A stretch of DNA of 64,000 nucleotides from Cryptomeria japonica (Eukaryota > Streptophyta > Pinopsida > Cupressales > Cupressaceae), in the NCBI RefSeq assembly GCF_030272615.1, contig NC_081411.1:40105140-40169139 (forward strand), in the 5' to 3' direction. The notes under the pieces were generated by a model, which ran no database searches, was not told the origin of the DNA, and saw only the letters and a list, made by a program, of their open reading frames with translations. Positions 35,291 through 48,178 of the stretch are shown here, piece by piece; the stretch's first letter is position 1; every line of letters begins with the position of its first letter. The position numbers were made by a program, and so were the translations under genes.

Positions 35291-36019
35291 CTAATAGAAA
35301 TTGATAATATGATGAAACTATAAAGATCTAGTCAACTACTAAGAGGGGGGTGACTCAGTAGTTGGAAAATTAACTGAATTTTCACCAAACTTATTTTCAA
35401 CTTAGAATCAACTCACAAAGTTTATCTGTTTAGTCACTTTAACAAATCTGTAGCAACTCTGTTAAACCTTATCGGTTGACCTAATACTTCAGTGATATAA
35501 TGCAACAGATCTGAAATTTCAATATCCTTTGACCAAAACCTGAAATCATCTCACTAATACCAATAATAACATATTTCAGATCATTTCCAATCATTTAAAT
35601 ATATCTATGTAGATTTACCAAAAAATCATATCAACCATACCAAAAACACATCCATAAAATCATTCACCACTTGACACAGTGATTTTTACATGGAAAGCCA
35701 AAGGGGAAAAACTATGATGGGGATGAATACCCTCAAGTATTCTTTGAACTCTTCTGAAGTTCGCCCTGTTAGTAGCCAAGCCAGGTTAGAATCTTATACA
35801 AGAATGTTCTGTTAGGAACAGATCTAGTTAAGGACCACCCAGTTAAGGGATTGACTGCAAATACCCTGTTAAAGATAACCTCAGTGGAGGATTTCAAATC
35901 CAAGCTAATGGATCACCTGGTTAGAGGATTTTGACAACAAGCCTATTAGATCTTACCTTGTGAGGGGATTTCAAACTACTGTAATGGTTAGAGAACAACA
36001 GGTTCTTTGACTAATTTGG

Positions 36020-37601
36020 TGGTGCAAGGGCACCAAAAAGGAGTCTACCTTCTTCCACATATGTTGCAAGGTGTCCAATAATGTATTAGGATGGGCCTTT
36101 GATGGCTAGGTCCTATTTAATACTTTACATTTGTGTTTGAGCAATTTTTCTATGTAATAAGCCCAAAGGCAACCAAGACTGGCCAACTTGGTCAAAGGCC
36201 TTATTTGGGCATTTAATTCATATATATATTTTTTTATGGGTCATATATGGGTTATAGGTCCACTTTATATTGTCATCATGAAGGCATGTTTCATGTTTTG
36301 CTTTGTTGTCAAAAGTTGTCATGTTGCATTAGGCAACATTGACAAACTATTCAAAAAGTGGTTTCCAATAGTTAAAAGGTTATTCTTAACTATTGGAGGA
36401 GGTTGTAACTTGTTCCTAGGCATAATATAAGCCTTTGGAACTCACTATGGCTCGTTTGGAGTTGAAGAAGAAGAATTCTTGGTTTCAAACTATCAAAAAA
36501 CTATCTTTTTAACACATTTTCGTTGTTCTTTCAGTTTTGTACGGAATTGTACAGATCTATTCATGGTCTGAACCATTGGGAAATGAGATCCTATGTTTTA
36601 TATTTCATTTAATTCTTGTGTGCGCTCCCGAAATGTTAGAATAAATAAGTTATTGAATTTATACCGCCGCTGCTTGGGAAAAGCCCTAGAACCTAGGGAT
36701 TGGATGCAAAAAGAGCCATATTTCATCATTCCACCGTGGGAAAAGTCTAAAACTTTGGTGAATGATTAAATAACATGTATACTAATTGTTTCACTTGGTT
36801 TCGAGAGCAAGGAGTGTGAATTTCTATTTTTAAGATGATGCCCTAGACCTGGCATTCTCTATGTGACAAGTCTGTGTAGGGGTAAAAGGGTGTGTAAACT
36901 AGTGGAGGTGGACCAAAAGGTGACTCAAGTTGGAATTAAAGTGACCCATAAACATGTGTAGACCTTTTCCAAAATGTTTTATTGCAATCCATTTTGACTA
37001 GGGAAGTTTTTCATAACGAATACACCATACCACCTAGGGAAGGGCAAATAGGCCATATTAGGGTTAAGATACTAGCCGACCAAACCCAGATGCAATTCTT
37101 TGGAATCCTATGATTCTTCCAAAAGGGTATTAGGATATCCAATTTTCTTTTGGGCGTGTTCAGGTAAAATTCAAATGAAGTAAAAAAAAATAGCAAAACT
37201 AGGCCTAATTCCTTTTTAGCCCTGTCCACTAGGTTTCTAAGGGCATTTTGTGATCAAGGGTTGAAAGGGTTGGTTTTAATGTTTATAAACCTTTCATTTT
37301 TCATCCCAAACATTCAAAAAATCCATAGATATGTCTACAATCACCTTTGTTCAAAGATCCACTTGGTAGAGGGTTTGGTGTAGTGAGTAGGCTTGGTAAA
37401 GAAGGGTAGTCGGAGTTGTGATTGGGAAACTCCTCATTTGATTCAAGTTGTCAGTGTTGTGGGGATCCTTGGGAAGGATTAGAGACAAGATTGAAAGGCC
37501 TTTGGAAGGTCTTGGATATTGGACCATTGGATGGTGCCATTTGTAAACCCTTGAGAAGAAACCAAGACAAGCTACTCATTTTGCCTTATTCCTCTGCATC
37601 A
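36020..37601 (+). repeat. 5' LTR of the chromovirus
   Basis: 1582 bp, TG...CA, closely similar to 42263-43841. Small substitutions and 1-3 bp indels separate the two. Confidence 0.92.
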
Positions 37602-37604
37602 TAT

Positions 37605-37617
37605 TGGTATCAGAGCC
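37605..37617 (+). promoter_or_regulatory. Primer-binding site of the chromovirus
   Basis: TGGTATCAGAGCC, complementary to initiator Met tRNA, three bases after the LTR end. Confidence 0.9.
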
Positions 37618-37677
37618 ATACCAAAGGTGGAAAAGTGTATGTCAGACACATAACTCTTTGAAGAAGAAGAGGACACC

Positions 37678-40600
37678 ATGCCTCCTAAGGCAATGAATTC
37701 TGATGCCATCAAAAAGTTGGTAGAGGAGTTACTTGAAGAGAAACTCAAAGAGGTCGAGCAGTCTAAGGAGAAAGACAAGGCCAGTGAAGATGAGTTAGAG
37801 GAAGAGATTGATGAAGATGCCAAAGAAATGGAGAAGTTGGCACCTGGTCAAAAGATGTTCCTAAATTCTTTGAAGTCAGTGATTAGAGATAATGTGGAGA
37901 GTTTACCTACCTATGGTGGTAGCTTGAATGGAGAAGAGGTGCTTGATTGGATTGAAGCACTCAATAACCATTTTGAATACAAGGAAGTTCCTGAGGAGAA
38001 GAGAGTGAGTTTGGCAAAGCCTAGACTCAAATGGTCAGCCTTGCTATGGTGGACAGTACTACAAGAAGAAAGAACGAATGAAATGAAGAAGAAGATAACC
38101 TCTTGGGAGAGGATGAAGAACAAAATCAAAGAGCAATTCTTGCCAATTGACTATGAGGTCCAGATATATAAGAGGCTGCAAAGTCTTAGACAAAGAGAGT
38201 TGGATGTGAATGCCTATACTGAGGAGTTTCATAAACTAAGTCTCAGATCAAGGAGGCATGAAGAAGAGGTAGAGAAGGTGGATAGGTACCTGAATGGGTT
38301 AAGGCAAAACATACAAGATGAGATCAGCATCTTGGCACCTGATACCATGCATAAATGCTTTCAGTTGGCATTGAGAGTGGAAGATAAGATCAGAAGGAAA
38401 GGAGAACAAAATAATAGAGGAAGAGGAGGTAGAAATTTCAGAGGTAGAGGTGGCTTTGGAGGAAGAAACACACCTTTCAAAAATGGAGATTCAAATCAGC
38501 AAGAGTCCAATGGAGACTTTGGTAATAGGAATGGAGGCTTTAGAGGAGGAAGAAGACCCTTTGGAAGGGGTAGAAAAGGAAATCAAGGAGGAAGAGGTCC
38601 TAGTGTTTTCACAGGCAAATGCTACAATTGCAATCAAGTGGGACATACTATGAGTAGGTTCCCTGAGAAGGCTTCTAGTTCACATGGACCTATTAAGAGA
38701 ACTCAACTTGTACAAGAGGATGATGGACATAGTGTCAATTCACCCATGAGGAATGCTGGTCCTACCTTGGAAGGAGAAAGTCTTATGCTAAGGAGGACAT
38801 TGTTGAAGGTACCCCAACACAAGGAGCCACCACAAAGGAAGTCACTCTTCAAGACCACTTGCCTATCTCATGGTAAAGTATGTAAGGTAATTGTAGATTC
38901 AGGTTCTACTGAAAATATTGTTGCTTTGAAAATGGTTGAGAAGTTGAATTGAAAAGATTGCCGCATGGGAGTCCTTATAGGGTGTCATGGCCTAACAAGG
39001 GGCAACTAGTGGTAGATGAACAAGCTTGGGTAGAATTTGAAATGAGAGACTATAAGGATAGAGTCTTATGTGATATCCTTCCTATGGATGTCTGTCACTT
39101 TTTGTTAGGCCACCCATGACAATATTATGTTAAAGCCTAGCATGATGGGGAGACAAATGTGTATGCCATCACCAAGAATGGAAGACCATTTAGGATGGAA
39201 CCATTAGCTAATCAAGAGGGAGAGAAAATTGTTAGTCCAAGTGTCATGATGGTTAGTGGGAAAGAGTTTTTAAATGCCCTCAAGCAAGAGGAAACCCAAG
39301 GTTATGCTTTGGTCTTGAATCCTAAGGATAAGTCTCAACAAGAGAAAGGTGCAAAAAGTGAAGTTCCTAGTGAATTTCAAACCATGTTGGATAGATAAGA
39401 AGGGGTTGTGGCCAAAGATATGCCTGATAACTTGCCTCCAATCAGAGATATCAGTCATCAAATTGATTTTATTCCTGGTGCAACCTTGCCTAACAAAGCT
39501 GCCTATAAGATGACTCCTAAACAGAATGAAGAGATAGAAAGACAACTGCAAGATTTATTGGACAAAGGGTTGATTATGAAAAGTTTGAGCCCATGTGTTG
39601 TACATACTGTATTAGCACCTAAAAAGGATGGAACATGGAGGATGTGCACCAATTCCAGGGCGATCAACAAGATCACTATCAGATACTAGTTCCCTATGCC
39701 TAGAATTGAGGACCTAGTGGACTATCTTGGAGGAGCCTGCTACTTTTCTAAAATTGACTTGAAATCAAGTTACCATCAGATTAGATTCAGACTTGGTGAT
39801 GAGTGGAAGACAACCTTTAAGACAAATTAGGGCTTGTATGAGTGGTTGGTGATGTCCTTTGGGCTCACAAATGCACCTAGTACTTTTATGCACCTCATGA
39901 ATGAGGTATTGGTTGAATTCATTGGAAAGTTTATTATTGTTTATCTTGATGACATCTTGGTGTTTAGCAGGTCCAAGGAAGAGCATTTGAAGCATTTGGA
40001 TCAGGTTTTGATGAAGCTTCATGAGGAGAAACTGGTAATCAATCTAGAAAAGTGTGAATTCATGAAAACTGAATTGGTGTATCTAGGCTTTGTGGTTTTT
40101 CAAGGATGTTTGAAAATATATCCTTCAAAGGTTGAGGCTATTGTTGATTGGCCTACACTTAGGACAGTAGGTGATGTTAGGAGCTTTCATGGATTGGATT
40201 CTTTTTATAGAAAGTTCATAAAGGGATTTAGTCATATTTGTGCACCAATTCTTGACACTATTAAAGGAGGAATCAAGTACAGGTTTGAATGGACAGAGAG
40301 AGCATCCCAAAGCTTTGAGGTATTGAAAAAGAAGGTTTCTACACTTCCTACCTTGAGGCTACCTGATTTTGATCAGCTTTTTAGAGTTGAATGTGATGCA
40401 AGCAAGCGGGCTATAGGTGCAGTCCTTAGTCAAGAAGGTCATCCAGATGCATTCTTTTCAAAGAAGTTGAATGAGGCAAAGCAAAGGTATTCTACTTATG
40501 ATTTGGAACTCTATGCTATGGTGCAAGCACTCGAAAAGTGGCATCATTACCTTCTTCCTAAGGAGTTCATTGTTTATACTGACAACCATGCATTGAGTTT

Positions 40601-42241
40601 TCTTAATGGATAGGAGAAGTTGAATCAAAGGCATATTAAGTGGGTTGAGCAAATCCAACCTTATACCTTTACAATCAAACATAAAAAGGGTGTGTCTAAT
40701 AAGGTTGTTGATGCCTTGAGTAGGAGAACACTTACTATTCAAGAGATCCAATGGCAGAATGTTGGTGTTGATTCTCTCAAATCCATGTATAAGGATGATA
40801 AAGATTTCACAGATGCATATGATATATGTTCTAAATTTGCTGATTCTTGTCATGTTGAGTTTGTTGACTTCATGTTGCAGGATGGTTTTATCTTTAAAGG
40901 GCATCAACTATGCATTCCTCAATGTTCTATGAGGGAGAATATCTTCTAGGAAAAGCACAATGGTAGTCTTGGAGGCCATTTTGGTTTGGACAAAACTTTG
41001 GAGCAGGTATCAAGATTTTATTTTTGGCCTAAGATGAATCAGAGGTGAGAAAATTTGTGGAATGTTCTCCTATTTGTCAAAGGGCAAAAGGTGTTTCTAC
41101 TAATGCTGGATTGTATCAACCTTTACCGGTTCCTACTAGGCCTTGGGAAAGCCTTAGTAAGGATTTTGTACTTGGTTTGCCAAAAACTCCTAGGGGGTTT
41201 AATAGTGTGTTTGTATTTGTTGATAGGTTCAGCAAAATAGCTCATTTTGTGCCATGTAAGTGCACTAATGATGCATCTCATATTGCAAGTCTATTTTTCA
41301 AAGAAGTTGTGAGGATTCATGGTCTACCTCTCAATATTGTCATTGATAGAGATTCTAAGTTTGTGGGTCATTTTTGGAGGGCTCTTTGGAAATAGTTGGG
41401 CACTAATTTGTCATTTTCTTCAGCATACCATCCTTAGATTGATGGTCAAACTGAGGTGGTTAATAGATCTCTTGGAAATTTGCTTAGGTGTCTTACCAAG
41501 CAACATGGACAGTGTTGGGATTTGGTGATTGGACAGGCTAGATATGCATACAATGATTCCATCAATAGAAATATAGGTAAGAGCCCATTCAAGATTGTGT
41601 ATGGTTTACATCCTAGAGGGATTCTTGAACTAAGAGACCTTGGAGGTATGGAAAAGAGGAGTGCACAAGGTGAGGATTTTGCTCTCACTATGAAAGAAAT
41701 TCATGATCAAGTCAAGGCCACTCTCCAACAAAGTGTTGATAAATATAAACTCGGAGCAGATATGAAGAAGAGGGATGTTCAGTTCAGGGTAGGGGATTTG
41801 GTAATGGCCTACCTTAGAAAAGAAAGGCTCCCTAAGGGCCAACCCTCTAATCTACTCATGAAGAAGATAGGTCCACTCCAGACAGTGCATAAGTTTGGAA
41901 ATAATGCTTATGAAGTTGAATTTCCACCAGATTTGGGGATCTCTCCCATCTTCAACATATGTGATTTGACAACATTCAAAGGTTCCTTGGAGGATGCTAC
42001 ACCTAGTCCATCTCTTGTGGAGGATGATGTAGATTAGGTGAAGGATTTGCCACCTAGCAAACCATTGGAGTTGGAGAGTATTCTAAATAATAAGGTGATC
42101 AAACAAACCAAGAAAAGAGTCTACAAAGAGCATCTAATCAAGTGGAAGGGCCTCCCTAATTCTAAGGCCACTTGGATGTTTGAAAATGATGTCATTAAGC
42201 ATGGGACTACCACCACCCGATTAGCCACTCAAGGGACTTGA
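37678..42241 (+). pseudogene. Chromovirus gag-pol polyprotein, broken by frameshifts and stops
   Basis: Open from ATG 37678 to 38952 (424 residues): acidic coiled-coil N terminus, gag domain, RGG-rich linker, knuckle CYNCNQVGHTMSRF whose last Cys is Phe, and protease IVDSGST. A 1-bp loss near 38950 and another near 41043 shift frame. In-frame stops include TGA and TAG near 39120-39140, TAA 39397, and TAGs at 39687, 39828, 40611, 40947, 41393, 41435 and 42035. Reverse transcriptase has [13 protein letters not shown] and YLDD; RNase H has ECDASK and YTDN; integrase has CSPICQRAK and three Asp/Glu landmarks (DFVLGLP, IDRDSKF, YHP...DGQTEVVNRS). The end (KRVYKEHLIKWKGLPNSKA) is a chromodomain, which in the family binds modified histone and guides integration to heterochromatin. 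Confidence 0.9.
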
Positions 42242-42262
42242 GTTCCTTCAACACGGGGAGTA

Positions 42263-43841
42263 TGGTGCAAGGGCACCACATAGGAGTCTACCTTCTTCCA
42301 CATATCTTTTAAGGTTTCCAATAATGTATTAGGATGGGCCTTTTATGGCTAGGTCCTATTTAATACTTTACATTTGTGTTTGAGCAATTTTTCTATGTAA
42401 TAAGCCCAAAGGCAACCAAGATTGGTCAACTTGGTCAAAGGCCTTATTTGGGCATTTAATTCATGTTTTTTTGTGTTTATGGGTCATATATGGGTTATAG
42501 GTCCACTTTATATTGTCATCATGAAGGCATGTTTCATGTTTTGCTTTGTTGTCAAAAGTTGTCATGTTGCATTAGGCAACATTGACAAACTATTCAAAAA
42601 GTGGTTTTCAACAGTTAAAACGTTGTTCTTAACTATTGGAGGAGGTTGTAACTTATTTCTAGGCATCATATAAGCCTTTGGAACTTTCTATGGCTTTTTT
42701 GGAGTTGAAGAAGAAGAATTCTTGGTTTCAAACTATCAAAAAACTATCTTTTTACTACATTTTCGTTGTTCTTTTAGTTTTGTATGGAATTGTATGGATC
42801 TATTCATGATTTGAACCATTGGGAAATGAGATCCTATGTTTTATATTTCATTTAATTCTAGTGTGCGCTCCCGAAATGTTAGAATAAAGAAGTTATTGAA
42901 TTTATACCGCTACTGCCTGGGAAAAGCCCTAGAACCTAGGGATTGGATGCAAAAAGAGCCATATTTCATCATTCCACCGTGGGAAAAGTCTAAAACTTTG
43001 GTGAATGATTAAATAACATGTATACTAATTGTTTCACTTGGTTTTGAGAGCAAGGAGTGTGAATTTCTATTTTTAAGATGATGCCCTAGACTTGGCATTC
43101 TCTATGTGACAAGTTTGTGTAGGGGTAAAAGGGTGTGTAAACTAGTGGAGGTGGACCAAAAGGTGACTCAAGTTGGCATTAAAGTGACCCATAAACATGT
43201 GTAGAAATTTTCCAAAAGGTTTTATTGCAACCATTTTGACTGGTGAATTTTTTCATAAGGAATACACCATACCACCTAGGGAAGGGCAAATAGGCCATAT
43301 TGGGGTCAAGATACTTGCCGACCAAACCCAGATGCAATTATTTGGAATCTTGTGATTCTTCCAAAAGGGTATTAAAATATCCAATTTTGTTTTGGGCTTG
43401 TTCAGGTAAAATTCAAATGAAGTCAAAAAAATAGCAAAACTAGGCCTAATTCCTTGTAGCCCTGTCCATTAGGTTGCTAAGGGCATTTTGTGATCAAGGT
43501 TTGAAAGGGTTGGTTTGAATGTTTATAAAACTTTCATTTTTCATCCCAAAAATTCAAAAAATCCATAGATATGTCTACAATCACCTTTGTTCAAAGATCC
43601 ACTTGGTAGAGGGTTTGGTGTAGTGAGTAGGCTTGGTAAAGAAGGGTAGTCGGAGTTGTGATTGGGAAACTCCTCATTTGATTCAAGTTGTCAGTGTTGT
43701 GGGGATCCTTGGGAAGGATTAGAGACAAGCTTGAAAGGTCTTTGGAAGGACTTGGATATTGGACCATTGGATGGTGCCATTTGTAAACCCTTGAGAAGAA
43801 ACCAAGACAAACTACTCATTTTGCTTTATTCCTCTGCATCA
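42263..43841 (+). repeat. 3' LTR of the chromovirus
   Basis: 1579 bp, TG...CA. It is preceded by the purine-rich ACACGGGGAGTA and followed by the other half of LTR-S copy 1. Confidence 0.92.
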
Positions 43842-44447
43842 TCTAGATATAAACACTTCCTTGCTGAATCAGATCCTTTACTACTCCTATTTGCATTCAC
43901 ATCATTCTACAGACACAACTCTTGGTTCAGAAACAATCACTTTCACACTTTATCAAATTTTCCAACAACTCATTCAATCAATCCATCGACCTTATAAAAA
44001 AATACATTAGGTCGGTAACACAACACAAACACTAAAATTCTCATATAGATAAAAAACACATCGGTTCAATCTTGACCGTTAGATTACATTGCAACAACTT
44101 TACATTCTTTTAGGCATCTACAACCACTCCTGGATTATCGCACTTTGAATCTTGTAACACATCACACATTTGTCACTTCATACTATGAATTTTATCATTC
44201 CCAAGATAAACGGTTACCTTTACGTGTCAAAACCTTCTAGAAACTCATCGCATGCAACATGTTTTCGTGGCATCTTCATCACTGATCATCATCTGATCAT
44301 AAATGATCAACTGGATAGGGTTACCAGTTGATCTTCACCACCTCATTACTGGTTGCTTTTATTGCTTCATTACTATATTCTATTGACATCAATGACAACA
44401 CTTCCTATATACTTCTTCAATGCAATCTTCATGCAATGATGCCAACA

Positions 44448-45077
44448 AGTACTACAAGTGTGTATGCAATAACATGATAACAAAATATAATTAACATGAA
44501 GTTATACTTGAATGTAGAGTGTTCTATTCTGCTACTCAATGTGCTAATAATTTAGAATTAGGTTGCTTGAATGCTCATATAATTCATTTGCAATCAATTA
44601 AACTTTATGAATGATAAAAGTTCTACTTGACATGGGATTCACAAGGTATATTTGATAAAAATCTAACATAAAATGATCAAGTACAAAAATTAAAACCATA
44701 TTTTGAATTGTGATGGCCAACACTTGCAATAGTAATAATTTTGGTAATATACAACAAGACATGTGTTCTAGGTTCCCAAGTTCCACCAATAATGGGGCCA
44801 TTGAAAGGGATAATGAGTATTGGAGTTAGTGTTGTGAGATATGTTCCTAATTTTAGTAATTAATGATGATTAAATTATGGGATTAAGAATGGACATTTGA
44901 AGTAGAACAGGGGTCAAATAGGCTTAAAATGATCTAGAAAAAGCATACTAATGTAGATGCCAAATAGAATGTAAAAAAGAGTACAAGTTACTATGCTACA
45001 TTTAGCCCAAACATTATTTGGAGTATGAAGTTATTCTCATACTCATCATAAAGTAGAGATTGAGAGAGAGAGAGTTG
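44448..45077. other. Spacer between nested elements
   Basis: No gene recognised. A short GAGAGA run (about 45061-45074) lies just before the LTR start at 45078. Confidence 0.5.
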
Positions 45078-46259
45078 TGTTGGCATTATGATGCATTTTG
45101 TATGACCAATGAAATGGTTTTCATTGTTGGAAACATAATCTTCTAAGTCTCCACAATCCATCGATAGAGAAGTAAAGGGTAACCGGTGAAGAACAAGAGT
45201 CCTTATTCCTATCGACAGTGAGTAGACCGGTATACAGGGGTTAACCGACTAAGTAGTGACTAGACTATTATATAGAGGTTAATCAGCTAAGCAGTAAGTA
45301 GATCGGTATACAGAAGGAAACCAGCTAGGAAGTGAGTAAACCGGTATATGGGAGGTAACTGGTCAAGAAGAATTGGATCCATACTTAAGCGACAACCAGC
45401 AATACATAAGTCTCAATCGACAGATCCATAAAACATCCAGTTGAACCGACAGTCTTCTCTTTTCAACTGGTAGACTTATCAGCATGAATGATTGTTTTGA
45501 TCGATATTCCTGTAATATTTTTTGCTAAGGCACAGTATCAAAATTTTGAATTAGATTTTTGGAACGAAAATTGGTGCCAGAATGGAAGGCTAATATATTC
45601 ACACAATTCATTTTGAGAAGGTTGTTGTTAATGTGAAAAAGGTTTGTGTGAATGTAAACAGGGGGAGCAGAATGGAGTATAGAAGATACAGGTATGAATC
45701 AGTGAAGCCGACGCCAATCAGTTGAATAGAGCATGCAAATAGGATCTATGAGGCAGAGGTAGTGTCATCAGATAGATCATTCATCTTTGTTTCCTTCTAA
45801 CAATCGCAGCATTGTAAATCCCTTAACGGGGTGAACCTTAACCGATTCTTTATGTAAAATCTCTTAACCGAGTCACTTCAGATATGAAGTTTAAAAAGTT
45901 CTAAGGTATTCTTAACCGAATACCAATCACTTCTAACAAGGTGATGTTCTCAGAAAGAACTCGTTGTAAGCTCTTAATAGGGCACTCTTTTTCACAACAA
46001 TAAAAGAGATTGTGGGTTATCCGCACCGTAGTTTTCTCCCTCTAACCGAAGGTTTCCACATATAATTGCTAATGTTATGTGATGCTTACTTGTGCATGCA
46101 AATCTCTTTTCTTTGATGTTCTTTGCTTTCATGTTTTATGCAATGCTTAAGTTAATTTTGAAGGATAGTTGCAGACTGGTCATCTTGAATGTTTGAATTG
46201 TGAATAAATTGTTTGTACTAATTCACCCCCCCCCTCTCAGTCACTGGTTAATCCTAACA
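45078..46259 (+). repeat. 5' LTR with a 38-bp tandem array
   Basis: 1182 bp, TGTTGGC...CCTAACA. Four tandem 38-bp units at 45217-45368 each hold a GACCGGTATA-like word followed by a GGTTAACCG-like word. CACCCCCCCCCTCTCAG near the end resembles the end of LTR-S. Confidence 0.8.
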
Positions 46260-46316
46260 ATTGGTATCAGAGTACAAGTCCTTTGAAGAACAGGTTGATA
46301 GCTTGAGGAAAAGATC

Positions 46317-47696
46317 ATGGAGGAATACCAGTATTAGAAGCAGATTGATGAAGCCAATGAAATTATTGCTCAGCTGAAAGAGAGACTGAGAAAATCTCTT
46401 GCTAAAAGAAAGGAACTAGATCTACAACTAAATGAGAGTCAGGATATCATAGATCAACTCATAGAACAAAGTGGATTTGAAGAAGTAGTCTCAAAACTGA
46501 TGGAAAAGAACAAGAAGTTGACTAAAGAAATGACACGTCTAAAGAGAGAACATGAATGTCAAGCCCTGAGGATGACTGAAATACTAGAATTCAACAGAAA
46601 TTCGGATGAAAGAAAAAGAGATGCGGAAGAAGCTTTGTCAAAAGCTGAAAAAGCCAAAAGGCTTCCTGAAGATGGCCTAAGAGAAAATGATGCAACCATC
46701 ATTGAAAAAATTGAAGAAATCCGAATTCTCACTTAGGAGAATGAATACATACATAAGCATTTGCATGACAATGCAGAGGAAAAGGAGAAAATGATGAAAG
46801 AGATTGAATAACTCAAAAATGAGTTGAAATTTGCAAATGAGAGAAATGAAAAGCTGAGGAAATTTAATGAAAGATCTAAGAAGATAGATGAAAAATTAAA
46901 AGCTCAGAGGAGAATAAAGGAGACAATCAGTCTTGGTTACCCCGGTATAGGTCCTATGGAAAGTGAAGAATCATCTAAATCCAAAAGGATAAAGGATGAT
47001 AAAAAGAACAATTCAAGAATGAAATGTATGGAGTCTTCTAAATCTTCTTCCAAACATTGTGGTAAACCGGGTCATAAGTTTGATGTCTTTAGAAATCAAC
47101 TAGTTAGTCAAAAGAATTCTTTCACCTTTGATGGTTACTGCCATAATTGTCACAAGTATGGTTACACTACTTATGAGTGTAGATCTCGATCTAGTAGCAT
47201 GTCAAATAGAAGAAGATTTAATGGATACTTCTTTACATGCAACAAATATGGACACAAAGCTGAAGATTGCATGTTCAAGTCAAAATTATCAACACCACCA
47301 TTCAAACCAATTATCCCTAATAAAAGGAGTAATCAGTTCAATACCACCTATTCCACTTGTGGTAATTTTGGTCATGTTGTAGAAAATTGTTGAATGAGAA
47401 TGGGTTAGAGAAATAATGCAGGACCATATAGGAAAATTGGTATGGAGTGTTTCAATTGCCATAAGATCAGTCACTTAGCCAGAGAATGTAGGAATCGATC
47501 CTATAACCGATCTGAAGATAGGAATCAGTTTGGCAAGATGAAAGGGCAAAATGACCTGAAAGGAAAGAAGACAATTGAAGAAGTGAGGAATGAAATAAAA
47601 AAGAAATGGATTAAGAAGGAAGAAAGAAAAGAAGGAGAAAGTCATTCTGAAACTAAGTCATCATCCATCGGTGATGACAATTCCTCTTCAAAGTAG
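46317..47696 (+). pseudogene. Gag-like protein: long coiled coil plus five zinc knuckles
   Basis: One frame from ATG 46317. About 200 N-terminal residues are Lys/Glu/Leu-rich heptads (coiled coil). There follow five knuckle-like motifs: KHCGKPGHKFDVF (last Cys lost), CHNCHKYGYTTYEC (His replaced by Tyr), CNKYGHKAEDC and CGNFGHVVENC (each reading TxC in place of the first CxxC pair), and CFNCHKISHLAREC (intact CX2CX4HX4C). The tail is basic. In-frame stops at 46335 and 46734 (TAG), 46809 (TAA), 47391 (TGA) and near 47406 (TAG). Most gags have one or two knuckles, so five is unusual. The protein would bind element RNA; a capsid domain is not recognisable. Confidence 0.65.
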
Positions 47697-48178
47697 GCAT
47701 ACCGATACTCAGGGGGAGCACATATGGTAAGATCATTATTGAATCCCCTCGACCGATATGAGGTTATGTCTATCTACATAGTTTAGATGCATAAAAGTTT
47801 GTTTGAAGCTCTTGTTTGCTAAATGTTTTGAGGGTTAGTGTAAATATTGTTTGTGTACCAATATCAATAACAAGCAACCGGTAAAAAGTAAATCGGTGTA
47901 CCTTAAGTTGTAAATTATCAAATTTACACTAACTAGCTGTTGCATTGAAGTATCAAAAAAAATATTAAAGGATAAATAAAGAAATGTTAATACATTTCAT
48001 TTACCTTTCTTTCTTGTGAACATTATTGAGCTCCCATGTGACCTAAGGCGATCAAAATCTTGCTAGTACTATTTGTGCGAAGTAATCAAGCAACGTTATA
48101 GTGGTGATTGGAAACCCTAGAGGAGAAGGTATTCTAGGTATTCAAACCCTTTTTTAAATAATTTGTTTGAAGTTCATC
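47697..48178 (+). other. Non-coding gap between gag and second coding region
   Basis: No ORF of note. This is where protease and polymerase would be in an autonomous element. It begins shortly before a purine tract, CAGGGGGAGCAC (about 47709), that resembles a displaced polypurine tract. Confidence 0.5.

Larger units (their letters stand above)
36020..43841 (+). mobile_element. Ty3/Gypsy chromovirus, full length, inactivated
   Basis: LTRs at 36020-37601 and 42263-43841 start TGGTGCAAGG and end CTGCATCA. The primer site TGGTATCAGAGCC is at 37605-37617. The interior carries gag, protease, reverse transcriptase, RNase H, integrase and a C-terminal chromodomain, in that order. It is inserted inside LTR-S copy 1: the flanks rejoin to match 54850-54920. 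The immediate 5-mers (TTTGG left, TCTAG right) do not match, so no TSD is visible. Confidence 0.9.
35310..44447 (-). repeat. LTR-S copy 1 (minus strand), split by a nested chromovirus
   Basis: The two halves are 35310-36019 and 43842-44447, together about 1.32 kb. Read on minus the LTR starts TGTTGGCATC at 44447 and ends TTTCATCA at 35310, next to the Copia gag. The same LTR, similarly split by another insertion, lies at 54186-57753. TGTTGGCAT starts and CCCCCCTCTCAG near the end resemble the LTR at 45078-46259, so the families are related. Confidence 0.75.

Noticed and set aside
36188-36430. 80-residue ORF with hydrophobic residues, repeated at 42422-42673
   Set aside because: Both copies lie at the same position in the two LTRs of the chromovirus; they are LTR sequence and not a membrane protein gene.
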